A DNA stretch of 64,000 nt from an uncultured Eubacterium sp. (GTDB lineage: Bacteria; Bacillota; Clostridia; Lachnospirales; Lachnospiraceae): NCBI RefSeq assembly GCF_934295145.1, contig NZ_CAKRAS010000002.1, positions 1-64,000 on the forward strand, given 5' to 3'. Of the stretch, positions 26,066-35,895 are shown one piece after another. The notes beneath the pieces are model-generated. The model made no database searches. It was not told where the DNA came from and worked only from the letters and a program-made list of their open reading frames with translations. The position numbers were made by a program, and so were the translations under genes. The first letter of the stretch is position 1. Each line of letters begins with the position of its first letter.

Positions 26066-28072
26066 CTACCGTTTCAGAATAATCGTAGAGAACGGCTTCA
26101 TCTCCCCGGTAACTTCGCCGAAAAGTACTTCCGCCCCGTCAAGTTCCGGTTTGAATGCTGTTGAAACTTTATTAAAGTTCTGGATAAACACATATTCCGC
26201 GTTCTCACTCTGACGCGCAGAGACCTCGATTCCTTCCGGAATTGCCTGTTTCAGCGGTCTTTCAACCCCTGCTTTTGTCACAATCTCTTCATACACGTTA
26301 TCAAAGAATTTCTGCTCGGCATCCGCACACACATAGTATGCTTTTCCTTTGCCAAACTCATTGACAGTCATAGCCGGTGTACCTGCATAGAAATCCTCGC
26401 CATATACAAATAATGGCTCAGCAGTCTTGACATCTACTAGCTGGCAGAAACGCTCACACTGATAAGAAACATCACCAACAACTGCTTTGACTACATTCGT
26501 CTCGCCGTCATACAGTGCATCAATTTCTGTGCTGCGCAGTCCCATGACATCCATCAGACCGCCCGGTGTGCCACCAAGTACACACAAATCATTTTCATCT
26601 ACCACACCACTCCAGTAAGTCATAATAAATGTGCCACCATTTTCCACAAATTTACGAACTTTCTCTTCAAATCCGGCACGGAACATATAAAGCATCGGTG
26701 CAACCACGATCTTGTATCCGTCAAGATCCTGCGTCATATCCGGCAGATCCACATTAAGGCCTAATTTACGGAATGCATAATAATGCTTCTCTACTGTCTC
26801 TTTATAGAACATTCCTTTATTACGTGGTCCCTGTGCTTCTTCTACGGCCCAGCGGTTTTCCCAGTCATAAATAACAGCCACATCTGCTTTTACATCAGAA
26901 TGTTTCAGTTCATCGATCTGTTCCAAATCCGCGCCAACTTCCGTGCACTCCTGATAAGTCCGCTCGTCCTCTTTTCCATAATGGTCGATCAGGGCACCAT
27001 GGAATTTTTCAGTTCCACCACGACCTTTTCTGATCTGGAAATACATAACGCTATCTGAACCATGCGCTACCGCCTGCAAAGAAGCTGTCTCCAACATTCC
27101 CGGACGTTTTAATTTGCTGACAGACTGCCAGTTCGTAGGACCCGGACAGGATTCCATCAGAATAAACGGCTCTTTCTTTAACGTACGCATAATATCATGC
27201 TGCATGCCGTTATCCATAGCAACAAGGCGTTCCGGTCCTTTGTGCCACTGCGGATAATTATCCCAGGATACTACATCCAGTACTTTCGCCATCTCATGAT
27301 AATTGATTGTAGAGAAATTATACATCAGATTGGTCGTAACCGGTTTATGATTTCCTGCATCACGCAATGCCTGGATCTCTGCTTTGCAGAAATCAATACT
27401 TTGATCACTTACAAAACGTTTCCAGTCCAGAACCAGTCCGTGAATGGATGTCTCACCTAATGGTGTCGGACTCTCAATCTGATCAAAATTCTGATAATCG
27501 TGACTCCAGAAAGCAGTATTCCACTTACGGTTAACTTCCTTAATATCGTTATTATATTTTTTCTTTAACCAGCCACGGAATGCACTCTGACACAACGGGC
27601 AGTGGCACTCTCCTCCGTACTCATTGGAAATATGCCACATTAAAACACCCGGATGATCTCCAAAACGCTCTGCCAGCTTCATATTCATCTGGCGTACTTT
27701 CTGACGGTAAATTGGAGATGTATAGCAATGGTTGTGACGCTGTCCAAAAATATTTTTCTGACGCATTTCATTGACACGCAGCACTTCCGGATAACGATCA
27801 GCCAGCCAGTGTGGACGCGCACCGGACGGAGTTGCAAGAAACACATAAATTCCATTTTCATACAAACGATTGATGATTTCTTCCATCCATTCAAAATCAT
27901 ATACGCCTTCCTGTGGCTCTAATTTCGCCCATGCAAAGATACCGAGGGAAACTGTATTGACATGTGCTTTCTTCATCAGACGGATATCCTCTTCGAGAAT
28001 CTCTGGATACTCCAGCCACTGATCCGGATTATAATCTCCACCGTAACATAAATGATCAAATTTCACACCCAT
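26066..28072 (-). CDS. Beta-galactosidase, glycoside hydrolase family 42
   Basis: Cytoplasmic retaining beta-galactosidase of 668 residues. The (beta/alpha)8 domain carries the acid/base E151 in HISNEYGG and the nucleophile E307 in ILMESCPG; C116, C156, C158 and C161 form the zinc site found in many GH42 enzymes. The trimerisation and C-terminal domains follow. No signal peptide, so it acts on imported galactosides. AAAGGA precedes the ATG. The sugar ABC transporter lies upstream, behind a terminator that may allow read-through, and the galETK genes further on would process the galactose. GH42 enzymes prefer beta-galactosides other than lactose in several organisms; the true substrate is open. 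Confidence 0.95.
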   Translation of the reverse strand: MGVKFDHLCYGGDYNPDQWLEYPEILEEDIRLMKKAHVNTVSLGIFAWAKLEPQEGVYDFEWMEEIINRLYENGIYVFLATPSGARPHWLADRYPEVLRVNEMRQKNIFGQRHNHCYTSPIYRQKVRQMNMKLAERFGDHPGVLMWHISNEYGGECHCPLCQSAFRGWLKKKYNNDIKEVNRKWNTAFWSHDYQNFDQIESPTPLGETSIHGLVLDWKRFVSDQSIDFCKAEIQALRDAGNHKPVTTNLMYNFSTINYHEMAKVLDVVSWDNYPQWHKGPERLVAMDNGMQHDIMRTLKKEPFILMESCPGPTNWQSVSKLKRPGMLETASLQAVAHGSDSVMYFQIRKGRGGTEKFHGALIDHYGKEDERTYQECTEVGADLEQIDELKHSDVKADVAVIYDWENRWAVEEAQGPRNKGMFYKETVEKHYYAFRKLGLNVDLPDMTQDLDGYKIVVAPMLYMFRAGFEEKVRKFVENGGTFIMTYWSGVVDENDLCVLGGTPGGLMDVMGLRSTEIDALYDGETNVVKAVVGDVSYQCERFCQLVDVKTAEPLFVYGEDFYAGTPAMTVNEFGKGKAYYVCADAEQKFFDNVYEEIVTKAGVERPLKQAIPEGIEVSARQSENAEYVFIQNFNKVSTAFKPELDGAEVLFGEVTGEMKPFSTIILKR

Positions 28073-28160
28073 TTTTCATTTCCTTTCTGAACTTTAGTTC
28101 TGATTCCAGATGGAATCCATTTATCAAAACCGAAAAAGCACTTCCGGTTATGCTCTGTTT

Positions 28161-28192
28161 AAAAAACCCCACGGCGAAACCACCGTGGGGTT
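28161..28192 (-). terminator. Rho-independent terminator behind the sugar ABC transporter
   Basis: AACCCCACGG and CCGTGGGGTT form a 10-bp GC-rich stem around a short loop, followed on the minus strand by TTTTTTAAA. It lies 45 nt after the stop of the second permease and 90 nt before the GH42 start, so it separates or attenuates transporter and hydrolase expression. Confidence 0.9.
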
Positions 28193-28237
28193 GCATAAGT
28201 TGCAATATTATGTTTGATATGACTATTTATCTCGTCA

Positions 28238-29068
28238 TTATTTAACGGCACCTGTAATACCTTCTGCAAACTGTTTCTGAAGGATAAAGAAGATAACCAT
28301 AGTAGGAATAGAACAGAATAATACACCCATCATGATCATACCATAATCAAGTTTATAACCACCAGTCATATTTGCAATTAACATAACCATATTCAGAGAT
28401 TCACCATTTGTCATACAGATCTTCGGCCACAGATATGCATTCCATGCATTCATAAATGTAATAACTGCTGCTGCTGCATAAGTAGATTTCATAACCGGCA
28501 TATACATCTGGAAGAAAATCTGAATCTCGTTCAATCCGTCGATACGTGCTGCCTCAATAATATCTACTGGGAATGATCTCGAATTTTGTCGGAACATCAT
28601 GATCATAAACGGCGTTGAAATGATCGGCAGGAAAAATCCAGGTACAGTATTCAATAAATGTGCTTTACTGAACATCTGGAATAACGGAATCATAGTTGCT
28701 ACCTGCGGAATCATCATACCAAGAAGCAGAATGGAGAATAATCTGTCTTTCCACTTGTCATGATAAACTTCAAATCCGTAACCAGCCAAAGAACAAATAA
28801 ACAAACAGATGATTGTAACTGAAATCGCATATATAAATGAATTTTTCATTGCCAGACCCAGTGGCTGCTGTTCAATCAAATTTCTAAAGTTCTCTGCTGC
28901 ATAGACTCCAAAAGTCAATTTACCTTTGGAAATATCAACATAATTATTGGTTGCTGCCATGATCATCCAGTAAAAAGGAAATACAGAGATCAGTGACACA
29001 ATTCCAAGAAAAATATAAGTAGGGATCAGTCGACGCTGAATCATTGATTTGTTTTTCTTTTTAGTCAC
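28238..29068 (-). CDS. Sugar ABC transporter permease (MalG/CUT1 type)
   Basis: Inner-membrane permease of 276 residues with six predicted membrane helices and the EAA loop EAARIDGLNEIQIFFQMYMPVM, which contacts the ATPase. It is the second permease of a CUT1 sugar importer. The start is taken as the GTG at 29068, which has AGTAGG about 6 nt upstream; it overlaps the stop of the first permease by 8 nt. No ATPase gene is present here, so a shared MsmK-like ATPase encoded elsewhere is expected, as in many Firmicutes. Confidence 0.93.
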   Translation of the reverse strand: MTKKKNKSMIQRRLIPTYIFLGIVSLISVFPFYWMIMAATNNYVDISKGKLTFGVYAAENFRNLIEQQPLGLAMKNSFIYAISVTIICLFICSLAGYGFEVYHDKWKDRLFSILLLGMMIPQVATMIPLFQMFSKAHLLNTVPGFFLPIISTPFMIMMFRQNSRSFPVDIIEAARIDGLNEIQIFFQMYMPVMKSTYAAAAVITFMNAWNAYLWPKICMTNGESLNMVMLIANMTGGYKLDYGMIMMGVLFCSIPTMVIFFILQKQFAEGITGAVK

Positions 29069-29954
29069 GTGTATCACCTACTTTCATATTGATAAATGCA
29101 AGAATTGCTACAAGCACAAATATAAAGAATGACATTGCACAACCATATCCAAAGTTCGGTGTACGTAAGAATACGGTATTATATACATGATGTGACATTG
29201 TAATTGTTGCATTTGCAGGTCCACCATTTGTCAGGTTGACTGACTCATCAAACAACTGTAATGTACCATTAATAGACATAATAAATGTCATAATAATTGT
29301 CGGTTTTAACAATGGTACAGTGATACTCCAGAATGTCTTCCATCCATTGGCTCCATCGATTTTGGCTGCCTCATATACGGAGTACTCAATATTCTGTAAG
29401 CCGGCCAGGTAAAATACCATATTGTAACCTGTCCATCTCCATACCAACGCAATAATAATTACGATTTTCGCACTCATGGCATTTCCCAGGAAGTTATATC
29501 CATGATCCAGAATGCCAAGTCCAATTAATGCATTATTTACAAAACCATCCTGAGCAAACAGGAAACGGAAAATTAATGCATAAGAAACCAGAGATGTTGC
29601 ACATGGTAAGAATACGCATGTACGGAAAAATCCTCTCAATTTAAGATCTCTGTTATTTAACAGCTGTGCAAGTAAAATAGCAAGCACAAGCATGATCGGT
29701 ACCTGAATTATCAGGTAGAAAAATGTATTTCCTACAGAACGTAAAAACACTTTGTCCTGGAACATACGTGCATAATTTGTAAATCCGGCAAAATGCATTG
29801 CGGCTCCTTTACCTGTCTGTAAGGAAAGGATGAATGCTTTTACCATCGGGAAAAAGCTCATAATTGCAATCATGGCAGATGCCGGAATCAGGAAAGTCCA
29901 GCCAGCTGCTTTCTGCTTTGCAACTAAGGTCATGCCTTTTTTCTTAGGTTTCAC
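29061..29954 (-). CDS. Sugar ABC transporter permease (MalF/CUT1 type)
   Basis: First permease of the sugar importer: 297 residues, six membrane helices, EAA loop YEAAKIDGANGWKTFWSITV. The start codon is GTG with AAGGGGG 7 nt upstream. Its end overlaps the next permease gene. A GC-rich hairpin stands between it and the binding-protein gene, which probably keeps permease levels lower than those of the binding protein. Confidence 0.93.
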   Translation of the reverse strand: MKPKKKGMTLVAKQKAAGWTFLIPASAMIAIMSFFPMVKAFILSLQTGKGAAMHFAGFTNYARMFQDKVFLRSVGNTFFYLIIQVPIMLVLAILLAQLLNNRDLKLRGFFRTCVFLPCATSLVSYALIFRFLFAQDGFVNNALIGLGILDHGYNFLGNAMSAKIVIIIALVWRWTGYNMVFYLAGLQNIEYSVYEAAKIDGANGWKTFWSITVPLLKPTIIMTFIMSINGTLQLFDESVNLTNGGPANATITMSHHVYNTVFLRTPNFGYGCAMSFFIFVLVAILAFINMKVGDTRD

Positions 29955-29982
29955 CTCAAAACCCCCTTCGCAAATAATATTC

Positions 29983-30004
29983 GGGGAACTGCCAGGCAGT
30001 CCCC
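29983..30004 (-). promoter_or_regulatory. Intercistronic hairpin between binding protein and permease genes
   Basis: GGGGACTGCC pairs with GGCAGTTCCCC (one wobble pair) with almost no loop. No U-run follows, so it is more likely a 3'-end stabiliser or attenuator of the binding-protein message than a full terminator. Confidence 0.7.
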
Positions 30005-30047
30005 CGCATATTTCAAAAATTCAAATTGTAACTATTCACAGATAAGA

Positions 30048-31388
30048 TTACTCACTCATTGTAAATTCTACTTCTGCCTGAGCATCTGCGATAGCAGAAT
30101 CAACATCTGCACCCTGGATAATGTTCTGGATCTGTGTACCGATTGCATTACGTCCATCATAGTAGTATGGGCTTGTATTGTTTGTCGGTGTCTTAACAGA
30201 GTAATCCACGATTGTTTTGTAGATCTGCTGGTTGTTATAGAACGGTACCTTCTGAGCATAAGCTTCAGACTCAGCTGCCGGTGCATATGTAGCGATTGCG
30301 CCTGTCTGAGTAAGAACATTATCATAGAACTTTGTGCTTCCAGCAAATGTGCTCTTTAAGAAGTCAATTGCCAGATCTTTGTTCTGGCAGTTTGTTGTAA
30401 TATACCAGGAAGAACCACCATTATTAGAGTAGTTTGTTGCATTTGGTGTCTTAACTAATTTCGGCATATTTGTAATTTCCCATTTGCCTTCTGTATCTTT
30501 CATTCCCATGATTGTAGCAGAAATCCAGTTACCATTGATAACACCACAAGTAGCACCACCTGTAATAGATGTTACATACTCATCCCAGCTGTTTACTTCG
30601 TAGTAAATACCCTCTTCTACCATTGTTTTGTAGATATCGATACACTCTTTTAATGCATCATTGTCTGTCATAGCCGGTTTTCCATCTTCATCGAAAAGAG
30701 AAGCTCCTGCTGACTGAAGCATCTCCATGATCATATCCGGAGAATCAGCCTGTCCTGATAAGATGTATTTGCCAGTTTTCTCTTTTACAGCTTTACCGAT
30801 CTCGATAAACTGATTCCAGTCAATATCTGTCAGATCTGCAACTGTATATCCAGCCTCTTCAAGAATATCTGTTCTGTAAGCGCCGATTACAGCACCGTTA
30901 TCAAACGGAACACCGTAGTTCTTTCCATCTACTGTAGAGTAGGAAAGCTTACCAGCTGCAAACTGTGAGAAATCAATTCCGGAATCTGTCAGATCTTCGA
31001 AAGCTTCCGGATAAATGGATACGAATTTCTGGTAGGAGTTATCCTGCATCAGAACGATATCCGGTAATGTAGAAAGGTCTCCGGACTGAGCTGCAGAAAT
31101 AAGTTTTTTCTCGCAGTCTTCGGACAATGTCTCAACTACTTTAAGTTTGAAATCAGAATGTCCCATATCCTCTTTGTACATTCTTCCAGCTTCTTCGATA
31201 GCTGGAATGTTGAATGCCGGATCCCATGTCCAAACTGTTAATGTGTTACCACCCTCGCTTGCTCCGCCTTCTTCTGTTGCGGATGCGTCACCTTTTGCTG
31301 CGTTGTCGCTACCACCATTGCTTCCGCATGCTGCCATAGAAGCTACCATAGCTCCAACCAGCATAAGTGAAATTACTTTCTTTTTCAT
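30048..31388 (-). CDS. Sugar ABC transporter substrate-binding lipoprotein
   Basis: Extracellular solute-binding protein (family 1) of 446 residues. Signal peptide with lipobox ASMAAC gives a lipidated C21; a Gly/Ser/Glu-rich linker follows, then the bilobed domain with NTLTVWTWDPAFN near the start. It captures an oligosaccharide for the two permeases downstream. The neighbouring GH42 hydrolase and gal genes suggest a galactose-containing substrate. It is the first gene of the transporter operon and follows a 402-nt control region downstream of an AraC regulator gene. Confidence 0.93.
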   Translation of the reverse strand: MKKKVISLMLVGAMVASMAACGSNGGSDNAAKGDASATEEGGASEGGNTLTVWTWDPAFNIPAIEEAGRMYKEDMGHSDFKLKVVETLSEDCEKKLISAAQSGDLSTLPDIVLMQDNSYQKFVSIYPEAFEDLTDSGIDFSQFAAGKLSYSTVDGKNYGVPFDNGAVIGAYRTDILEEAGYTVADLTDIDWNQFIEIGKAVKEKTGKYILSGQADSPDMIMEMLQSAGASLFDEDGKPAMTDNDALKECIDIYKTMVEEGIYYEVNSWDEYVTSITGGATCGVINGNWISATIMGMKDTEGKWEITNMPKLVKTPNATNYSNNGGSSWYITTNCQNKDLAIDFLKSTFAGSTKFYDNVLTQTGAIATYAPAAESEAYAQKVPFYNNQQIYKTIVDYSVKTPTNNTSPYYYDGRNAIGTQIQNIIQGADVDSAIADAQAEVEFTMSE

Positions 31389-31481
31389 GTTTTCTCCTCC
31401 TCATGAAATACTTCTGATGCGTAAAACTCATTTGTTCATATTAATCAAATTATGTTTTATCTCCTGCATCATGATGTACAT

Positions 31482-31506
31482 ATTATACTATACACCCATA
31501 TGGTGT
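31482..31506 (-). promoter_or_regulatory. Transporter operon promoter with palindromic operator candidate
   Basis: Minus strand TATAAT at 31482-31487 is a perfect -10 box, about 95 nt before the binding-protein ATG. No good -35 exists; instead the perfect palindrome ACACCCATATGGTGT (31492-31506) occupies that place. A missing -35 with an operator there suggests control by a regulator, the AraC protein encoded next door being the obvious candidate. The rest of 31389-31790 is very AT-rich and holds only this promoter and the terminator at 31720. Confidence 0.6.
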
Positions 31507-31719
31507 TGTGAGCATTTTTTTTCACATTCCACGCATTTTTAACTTTTCATAGTCACTTTGCATATTTTTTAACGATTTATACTTTCTTTTTTTACTTTTT
31601 TTGCATTTTTTCTTCTGTTTCATACATATTCTTTCATTTTTTCGTTTTTTTCACGAACATTTTTGGAATTCTTTGCGATAGTTTTACCAATTACCAGATG
31701 GTATCTACAAAAGAAAAAA

Positions 31720-31768
31720 GAATCATATGCAAAAAATGCTTTTTCACACTTTTTTGCACATATGATTC
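31720..31768. terminator. Bidirectional hairpin terminator behind the AraC gene
   Basis: GAATCATATG...GCAAAAAA and its complement form a long stem with a loop of about 13 nt, flanked by T-runs on both strands. It lies 23 nt after the AraC stop codon and ends that transcript. Confidence 0.85.
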
Positions 31769-31790
31769 CTTTTTTTCGTTATTTTTCCCA

Positions 31791-32726
31791 TTACCAGCCT
31801 TTTTCCACCAAAATATTAAAATCTGCCAATCTGGTTTCAAAATTTTCCGGTGATTTTTTCCAGTGATATGGTGAGGTTCCTATGATCCGCTTGAAATTCC
31901 GATTGAATGTCGATGTCGTGGAAAATCCCACTTTTACAGCAATCTCTTCCATGGAATATCCTGTCTTGCGAATCAGATCACAGGCTTTTTTAATCCGCAC
32001 CTGATTCAGATATTCTACCGGTGTCATACCGAGGTTTTCCTCAAACAGACGTCGGAAATGAGACTCGCTCATATGACACACAGACGCAATCTCTGCAATC
32101 TTCATCGGCGTAGCATATTTATCTCTGATATATTCCAACGCCGGACGAATCTGATCAAACCCATTTTTCTGACGCAACATCTCCTGCCCGATATCTTTTT
32201 TTGAATTCAACCGCGCGATCATCAATAACAGCGAAAGAGACAATCCCCGTACACACTCCCGATAAAATTCCGGTGTATGATTCATTTCGTTTAAAATACA
32301 GGTGATCACATTTTTCAGGTTTGGTACTTCTGTCTCTTTTCCAAGAAATGTCTGCCGGTTAATATGTTCCAACAGTTTCTGCTGAAGCAAAATATCATCG
32401 GGATAAAATGCCGCAAGAACTTTCTCCGGATCCACAAACAGATAGGACCATGTATTACCGGCATCTCCCCGCGGGATTGTATTATGCGGAAAATTTGCCG
32501 GAATAACAGTTACCATTCCGGCCTCATACGAAACCACCTTATCCTCCAGGCGCATGGTTCCATGCCCCTGCGTACAAACACCAATTTCCAGCAGGTTATG
32601 GAAATGCAGGCTGTCCGCTTCCGTCTGATATTTATTCTGCCAGTTTCGATTTTGCAGTGCGATCAGAAAATGCTCCTGCTTAATATCATAATAACGTAAT
32701 TCCACTTTATCTTTTGCTTTTTTCAT
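31791..32726 (-). CDS. AraC-family transcriptional regulator with cupin sensor
   Basis: Regulator of 311 residues: an N-terminal cupin-like sugar-sensing domain (HFHNLLEIGVCTQGHG at about 41-56 and VIPANFPH) and a C-terminal pair of helix-turn-helix motifs (MKIAEIASVCHMSESHFRRL and MEEIAVKVGFSTTSTFNRNF). It is encoded just before the sugar transporter operon and probably activates it in response to the transported sugar. The start overlaps the stop of the small membrane protein gene upstream by 4 nt (ATGA), so it is translated from that message. Confidence 0.92.
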   Translation of the reverse strand: MKKAKDKVELRYYDIKQEHFLIALQNRNWQNKYQTEADSLHFHNLLEIGVCTQGHGTMRLEDKVVSYEAGMVTVIPANFPHNTIPRGDAGNTWSYLFVDPEKVLAAFYPDDILLQQKLLEHINRQTFLGKETEVPNLKNVITCILNEMNHTPEFYRECVRGLSLSLLLMIARLNSKKDIGQEMLRQKNGFDQIRPALEYIRDKYATPMKIAEIASVCHMSESHFRRLFEENLGMTPVEYLNQVRIKKACDLIRKTGYSMEEIAVKVGFSTTSTFNRNFKRIIGTSPYHWKKSPENFETRLADFNILVEKGW

Positions 32727-33235
32727 TGCATATATACCTTCTGTGGATAAACACGTTTGATTGCCTCCAGCATACTATTGTTCAGATCCAGAAGCAACTT
32801 GATTTTCTTATTGTCTTCATATGTAATCATGGTATAGTACGGAATGTCATCTTCATAGGAAGTATAGTCATACTTCTTCACACTCTCTGTTCCACCATTC
32901 TTACGGTATTTCGCAACCGCCTCATGCCAGTTCGGTGCAATCACTTCAAGATCTTTCAGCATCAGCGTATGTGCAGTCTTGCGGCGGCGTTTCCCACGGA
33001 TCACATCGATAGTCAGCGTACCGTTTTCCATCGTATATTCGTATTCTTTATCACCATTGATAGAAAAAACATAATACAGCACGGCAAGCAGAAAAGCCGG
33101 CAGCATCAGTCCAGTGTCAAATATAATGGCCAGAATGACCATCACTACAGACAGTACTACCATCATAACAGACAGTACTTTTGCAAATGGTTTGGCTTTT
33201 CGTTTCACCTGCTGTGTTATTCTATAATCATTCAT
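32723..33235 (-). CDS. Small membrane protein, DUF6106-like
   Basis: Protein of 170 residues with two adjacent membrane helices (about residues 20-37 and 40-58) followed by a soluble domain with basic strands (DVIRGKRRRKTAH) and YYTMITYEDNKKIKLLLD. It resembles uncharacterised DUF6106-type proteins found widely in Lachnospiraceae, an identification I hold loosely. It lies between galE (16-nt gap) and the AraC gene (4-nt overlap), so it belongs to the gal transcript. Its role is unknown. Confidence 0.7.
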   Translation of the reverse strand: MNDYRITQQVKRKAKPFAKVLSVMMVVLSVVMVILAIIFDTGLMLPAFLLAVLYYVFSINGDKEYEYTMENGTLTIDVIRGKRRRKTAHTLMLKDLEVIAPNWHEAVAKYRKNGGTESVKKYDYTSYEDDIPYYTMITYEDNKKIKLLLDLNNSMLEAIKRVYPQKVYMQ

Positions 33236-33251
33236 TCAGTCAAATGCCCTT

Positions 33252-34268
33252 TCAGTCAGCATATCCGTTCGGATTCTGGCTCTGCCATCTCCAGGAATCA
33301 GCACACATATCTTCTATTCCAAACTGAGCCTCCCATCCAAGTTCTTTTTTTGCTTTTGCCGGATCACAGTAGCACATTGCAATATCACCCGGACGACGCG
33401 GTTTGATTGCATAGTTAATTGAATGACCGCATGCTTTCTCAAAAGCATGAACGACCTGAAGTACACTGTATCCGTGTCCTGTTCCGAGGTTGTAGATAGA
33501 TACACCGTCTTTGTCAGCCAGTTTTTCAACTGCTTTTACATGTCCAACTGCCAGATCTACTACATGGATGTAATCACGTACACCAGTTCCATCCGGTGTA
33601 TCATAATCATCACCGAATACACCAAGGCACTCCAATTTGCCGATAGCAACCTGAGCCACATACGGAAGCAGATTGTTCGGAATACCTTTCGGATCTTCGC
33701 CGATCATGCCGCTCTTGTGTGCTCCGATTGGATTGAAGTAACGAAGTAATACAACGTTCCACTCCGGATCAGAAGTATGGATATCTGTCAGGATCTGCTC
33801 TAACATGCTCTTTGTCCAGCCATATGGGTTTGTGCATGTTCCTTTCGGGCACTCCTCTGTGATTGGGATCATAGCCGGATCACCGTATACGGTTGCGGAA
33901 GAACTGAAGATAATATTCTTGCAGCCGTGGTTACGCATAACATCTGTCAGCACCAGTGTTCCACCAATGTTATTCTGATAATACTCGATCGGTTTTGCAA
34001 CGGACTCACCGACTGCTTTTAATCCCGCGAAGTGAATAACAGCATCAAATGTATTTTCATCAAAAATCTTATTCATGGCATCTCTGTCAAGAATATCTGC
34101 TTCATAGAATTTCAGTGTTTTTCCGGTAATCTCCTGTACACGGTCCAGGGCTTTCTCGCTGGAATTGTACAGATTATCTACTACAGTTACTTCATAGCCT
34201 GCGTTTAACAGTTCCACACATGTATGGCTGCCGATATAGCCGGCGCCTCCGGTTACTAAAATATGCAT
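33252..34268 (-). CDS. galE: UDP-glucose 4-epimerase
   Basis: Interconverts UDP-galactose and UDP-glucose, the last step of the Leloir pathway. The 338-residue protein has the NAD-binding GGAGYIGS at 7-14, the catalytic Ser/Tyr-x3-Lys (SSSATVYG and YGWTKSM) and the RYFNPIGAH strand. AAGGAGG precedes the ATG. It is the third gene in the galK-galT-galE run, with 92 nt between galT and galE. Confidence 0.97.
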   Translation of the reverse strand: MHILVTGGAGYIGSHTCVELLNAGYEVTVVDNLYNSSEKALDRVQEITGKTLKFYEADILDRDAMNKIFDENTFDAVIHFAGLKAVGESVAKPIEYYQNNIGGTLVLTDVMRNHGCKNIIFSSSATVYGDPAMIPITEECPKGTCTNPYGWTKSMLEQILTDIHTSDPEWNVVLLRYFNPIGAHKSGMIGEDPKGIPNNLLPYVAQVAIGKLECLGVFGDDYDTPDGTGVRDYIHVVDLAVGHVKAVEKLADKDGVSIYNLGTGHGYSVLQVVHAFEKACGHSINYAIKPRRPGDIAMCYCDPAKAKKELGWEAQFGIEDMCADSWRWQSQNPNGYAD

Positions 34269-34360
34269 ACTAATTTCCTCCTTATATATACATTTTTTAT
34301 AACGCTTCAGAAACAGACTGCAAAATTTCGTTTACGCTGTCTGTCCTGAATAGTTATATT

Positions 34361-35857
34361 CTATAAACTTGCAATAAATCTGTCAAATGCTTTTCTACCG
34401 TCTTCTGTACATTTGTATACACCAGCATCTTCCAGAACTTTTACAAATACTTTTCCGATTTCCTGCTGCAGAATTTCTTCCACATTTTCTTTTGTAAACG
34501 TATACTGATCGCGGAAAGATTCTACCCAGTCTGCATGCTTCTCAATCGTCTCATTGGAACGGATATCTTTTCCTTTCAAAATATACTCAGCCAGTACATC
34601 CATCTCATTTTTCAGACGGGCCGGTAATACAGCCAGTCCCATAACTTCAATCAGACCGATATTTTCTTTTTTGATATGATGCAGTTCTGCATGCGGATGA
34701 TATACTCCAAGCGGACACTCCTCTGTGGTGATATTGTTACGCAATGCCAGATCCAGTTCATATTTGCCGTCACGCATACGCGCGATCGGTGTGATCGTAT
34801 TGTGTGGTTCACCATCTGTCTGTGCAAAAACAAATGCTTCCTCATCTGTATATCCACGCCATGCTTTTAAAATATGATCTGCCAATTCTACCAGTCTTTC
34901 ATCATCATTGCTTCTGATACGAATGACAGATAGCGGCCAGTGTACGATTCCGGCTTCCACATCTTCAAATCCGGGAATTGTAATTGTTTTCTCAAACTCT
35001 GCTTTTTCCATGGCGAACGTATAATGTCCACCCTGGAAATGATCGTGACTCAAGATAGAACCGCCAACGATTGGCAAGTCTGCATTGGATCCCAGGAAAT
35101 AGTGTGGAAACTGTTTTACAAAGTCAAACAGTTTACGGAAAGTTGCACGCTCAATCTTCATCGGTGTGTGCTCGCCATTAAATACAATGCAATGCTCATT
35201 ATAATATACATACGGAGAATACTGGAAGCCCCAGTTTCCACCGTTGATGGTAACAGGAATAATACGGTGATTCTGCCGGGCAGGATGATTCAGGCGACCT
35301 GCATAACCTTCATTTTCCACACAAAGCTGGCATTTCGGATATGCGGACTGTTTTGCCAGTTTTGCAGCTGCAATAGCTTTCGGATCCTTCTCCGGTTTAC
35401 TTAAGTTGATGGTAATGTCGATTTCACCATACTCAGACGGCACCTTCCAGCGGCGGTCTTTTGCAATACGATCCTTGCGGATGTAATTCGTTGCCACACT
35501 GAAGTTATAGTAATTATCAGTCGCTTTCTTCGGATCTTCTGCATAATCCTCCCGGAATTTTGCAATGACCTGCGCCGGACGCGGAGTCAGGCAATTCATC
35601 AGTTTTGTATCAAACAAATCTCTGGATACCACACCGCCGTCTTCTAACACACCACTTTCCAAAGCCTCATCTAACAGATGGTTCAATGTATCTGCCAGAT
35701 CAATCTCTGTGCCGACTTCTTCGGCTGTCGGTGCCTCATAATCATCTTTTTTCATTACCTCAAGAATCTGGTTCGTGCTGTAAATCCGTTCCTCCTCCGG
35801 GATCAGACCGGACTCCAGTCCGTACTGTACCAGTCTTGCTACATATAAATCAGACAT
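34361..35857 (-). CDS. galT: UDP-glucose--hexose-1-phosphate uridylyltransferase, Firmicutes type
   Basis: Transfers UMP from UDP-glucose to galactose 1-phosphate. The 498-residue protein belongs to the longer GalT type of Firmicutes, with GGSILSHDHFQGGHYTF (the His motif region) and GVYHPHAELHHIKKENIGLIE. It is distinct from the about 350-residue enterobacterial type. It lies 38 nt behind galK and before galE, so galactose 1-phosphate made by GalK goes straight to this enzyme. Confidence 0.96.
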   Translation of the reverse strand: MSDLYVARLVQYGLESGLIPEEERIYSTNQILEVMKKDDYEAPTAEEVGTEIDLADTLNHLLDEALESGVLEDGGVVSRDLFDTKLMNCLTPRPAQVIAKFREDYAEDPKKATDNYYNFSVATNYIRKDRIAKDRRWKVPSEYGEIDITINLSKPEKDPKAIAAAKLAKQSAYPKCQLCVENEGYAGRLNHPARQNHRIIPVTINGGNWGFQYSPYVYYNEHCIVFNGEHTPMKIERATFRKLFDFVKQFPHYFLGSNADLPIVGGSILSHDHFQGGHYTFAMEKAEFEKTITIPGFEDVEAGIVHWPLSVIRIRSNDDERLVELADHILKAWRGYTDEEAFVFAQTDGEPHNTITPIARMRDGKYELDLALRNNITTEECPLGVYHPHAELHHIKKENIGLIEVMGLAVLPARLKNEMDVLAEYILKGKDIRSNETIEKHADWVESFRDQYTFTKENVEEILQQEIGKVFVKVLEDAGVYKCTEDGRKAFDRFIASL

Positions 35858-35895
35858 TTCGTATGCTCCTCCTCATGACGCATGCTATGATGTTA

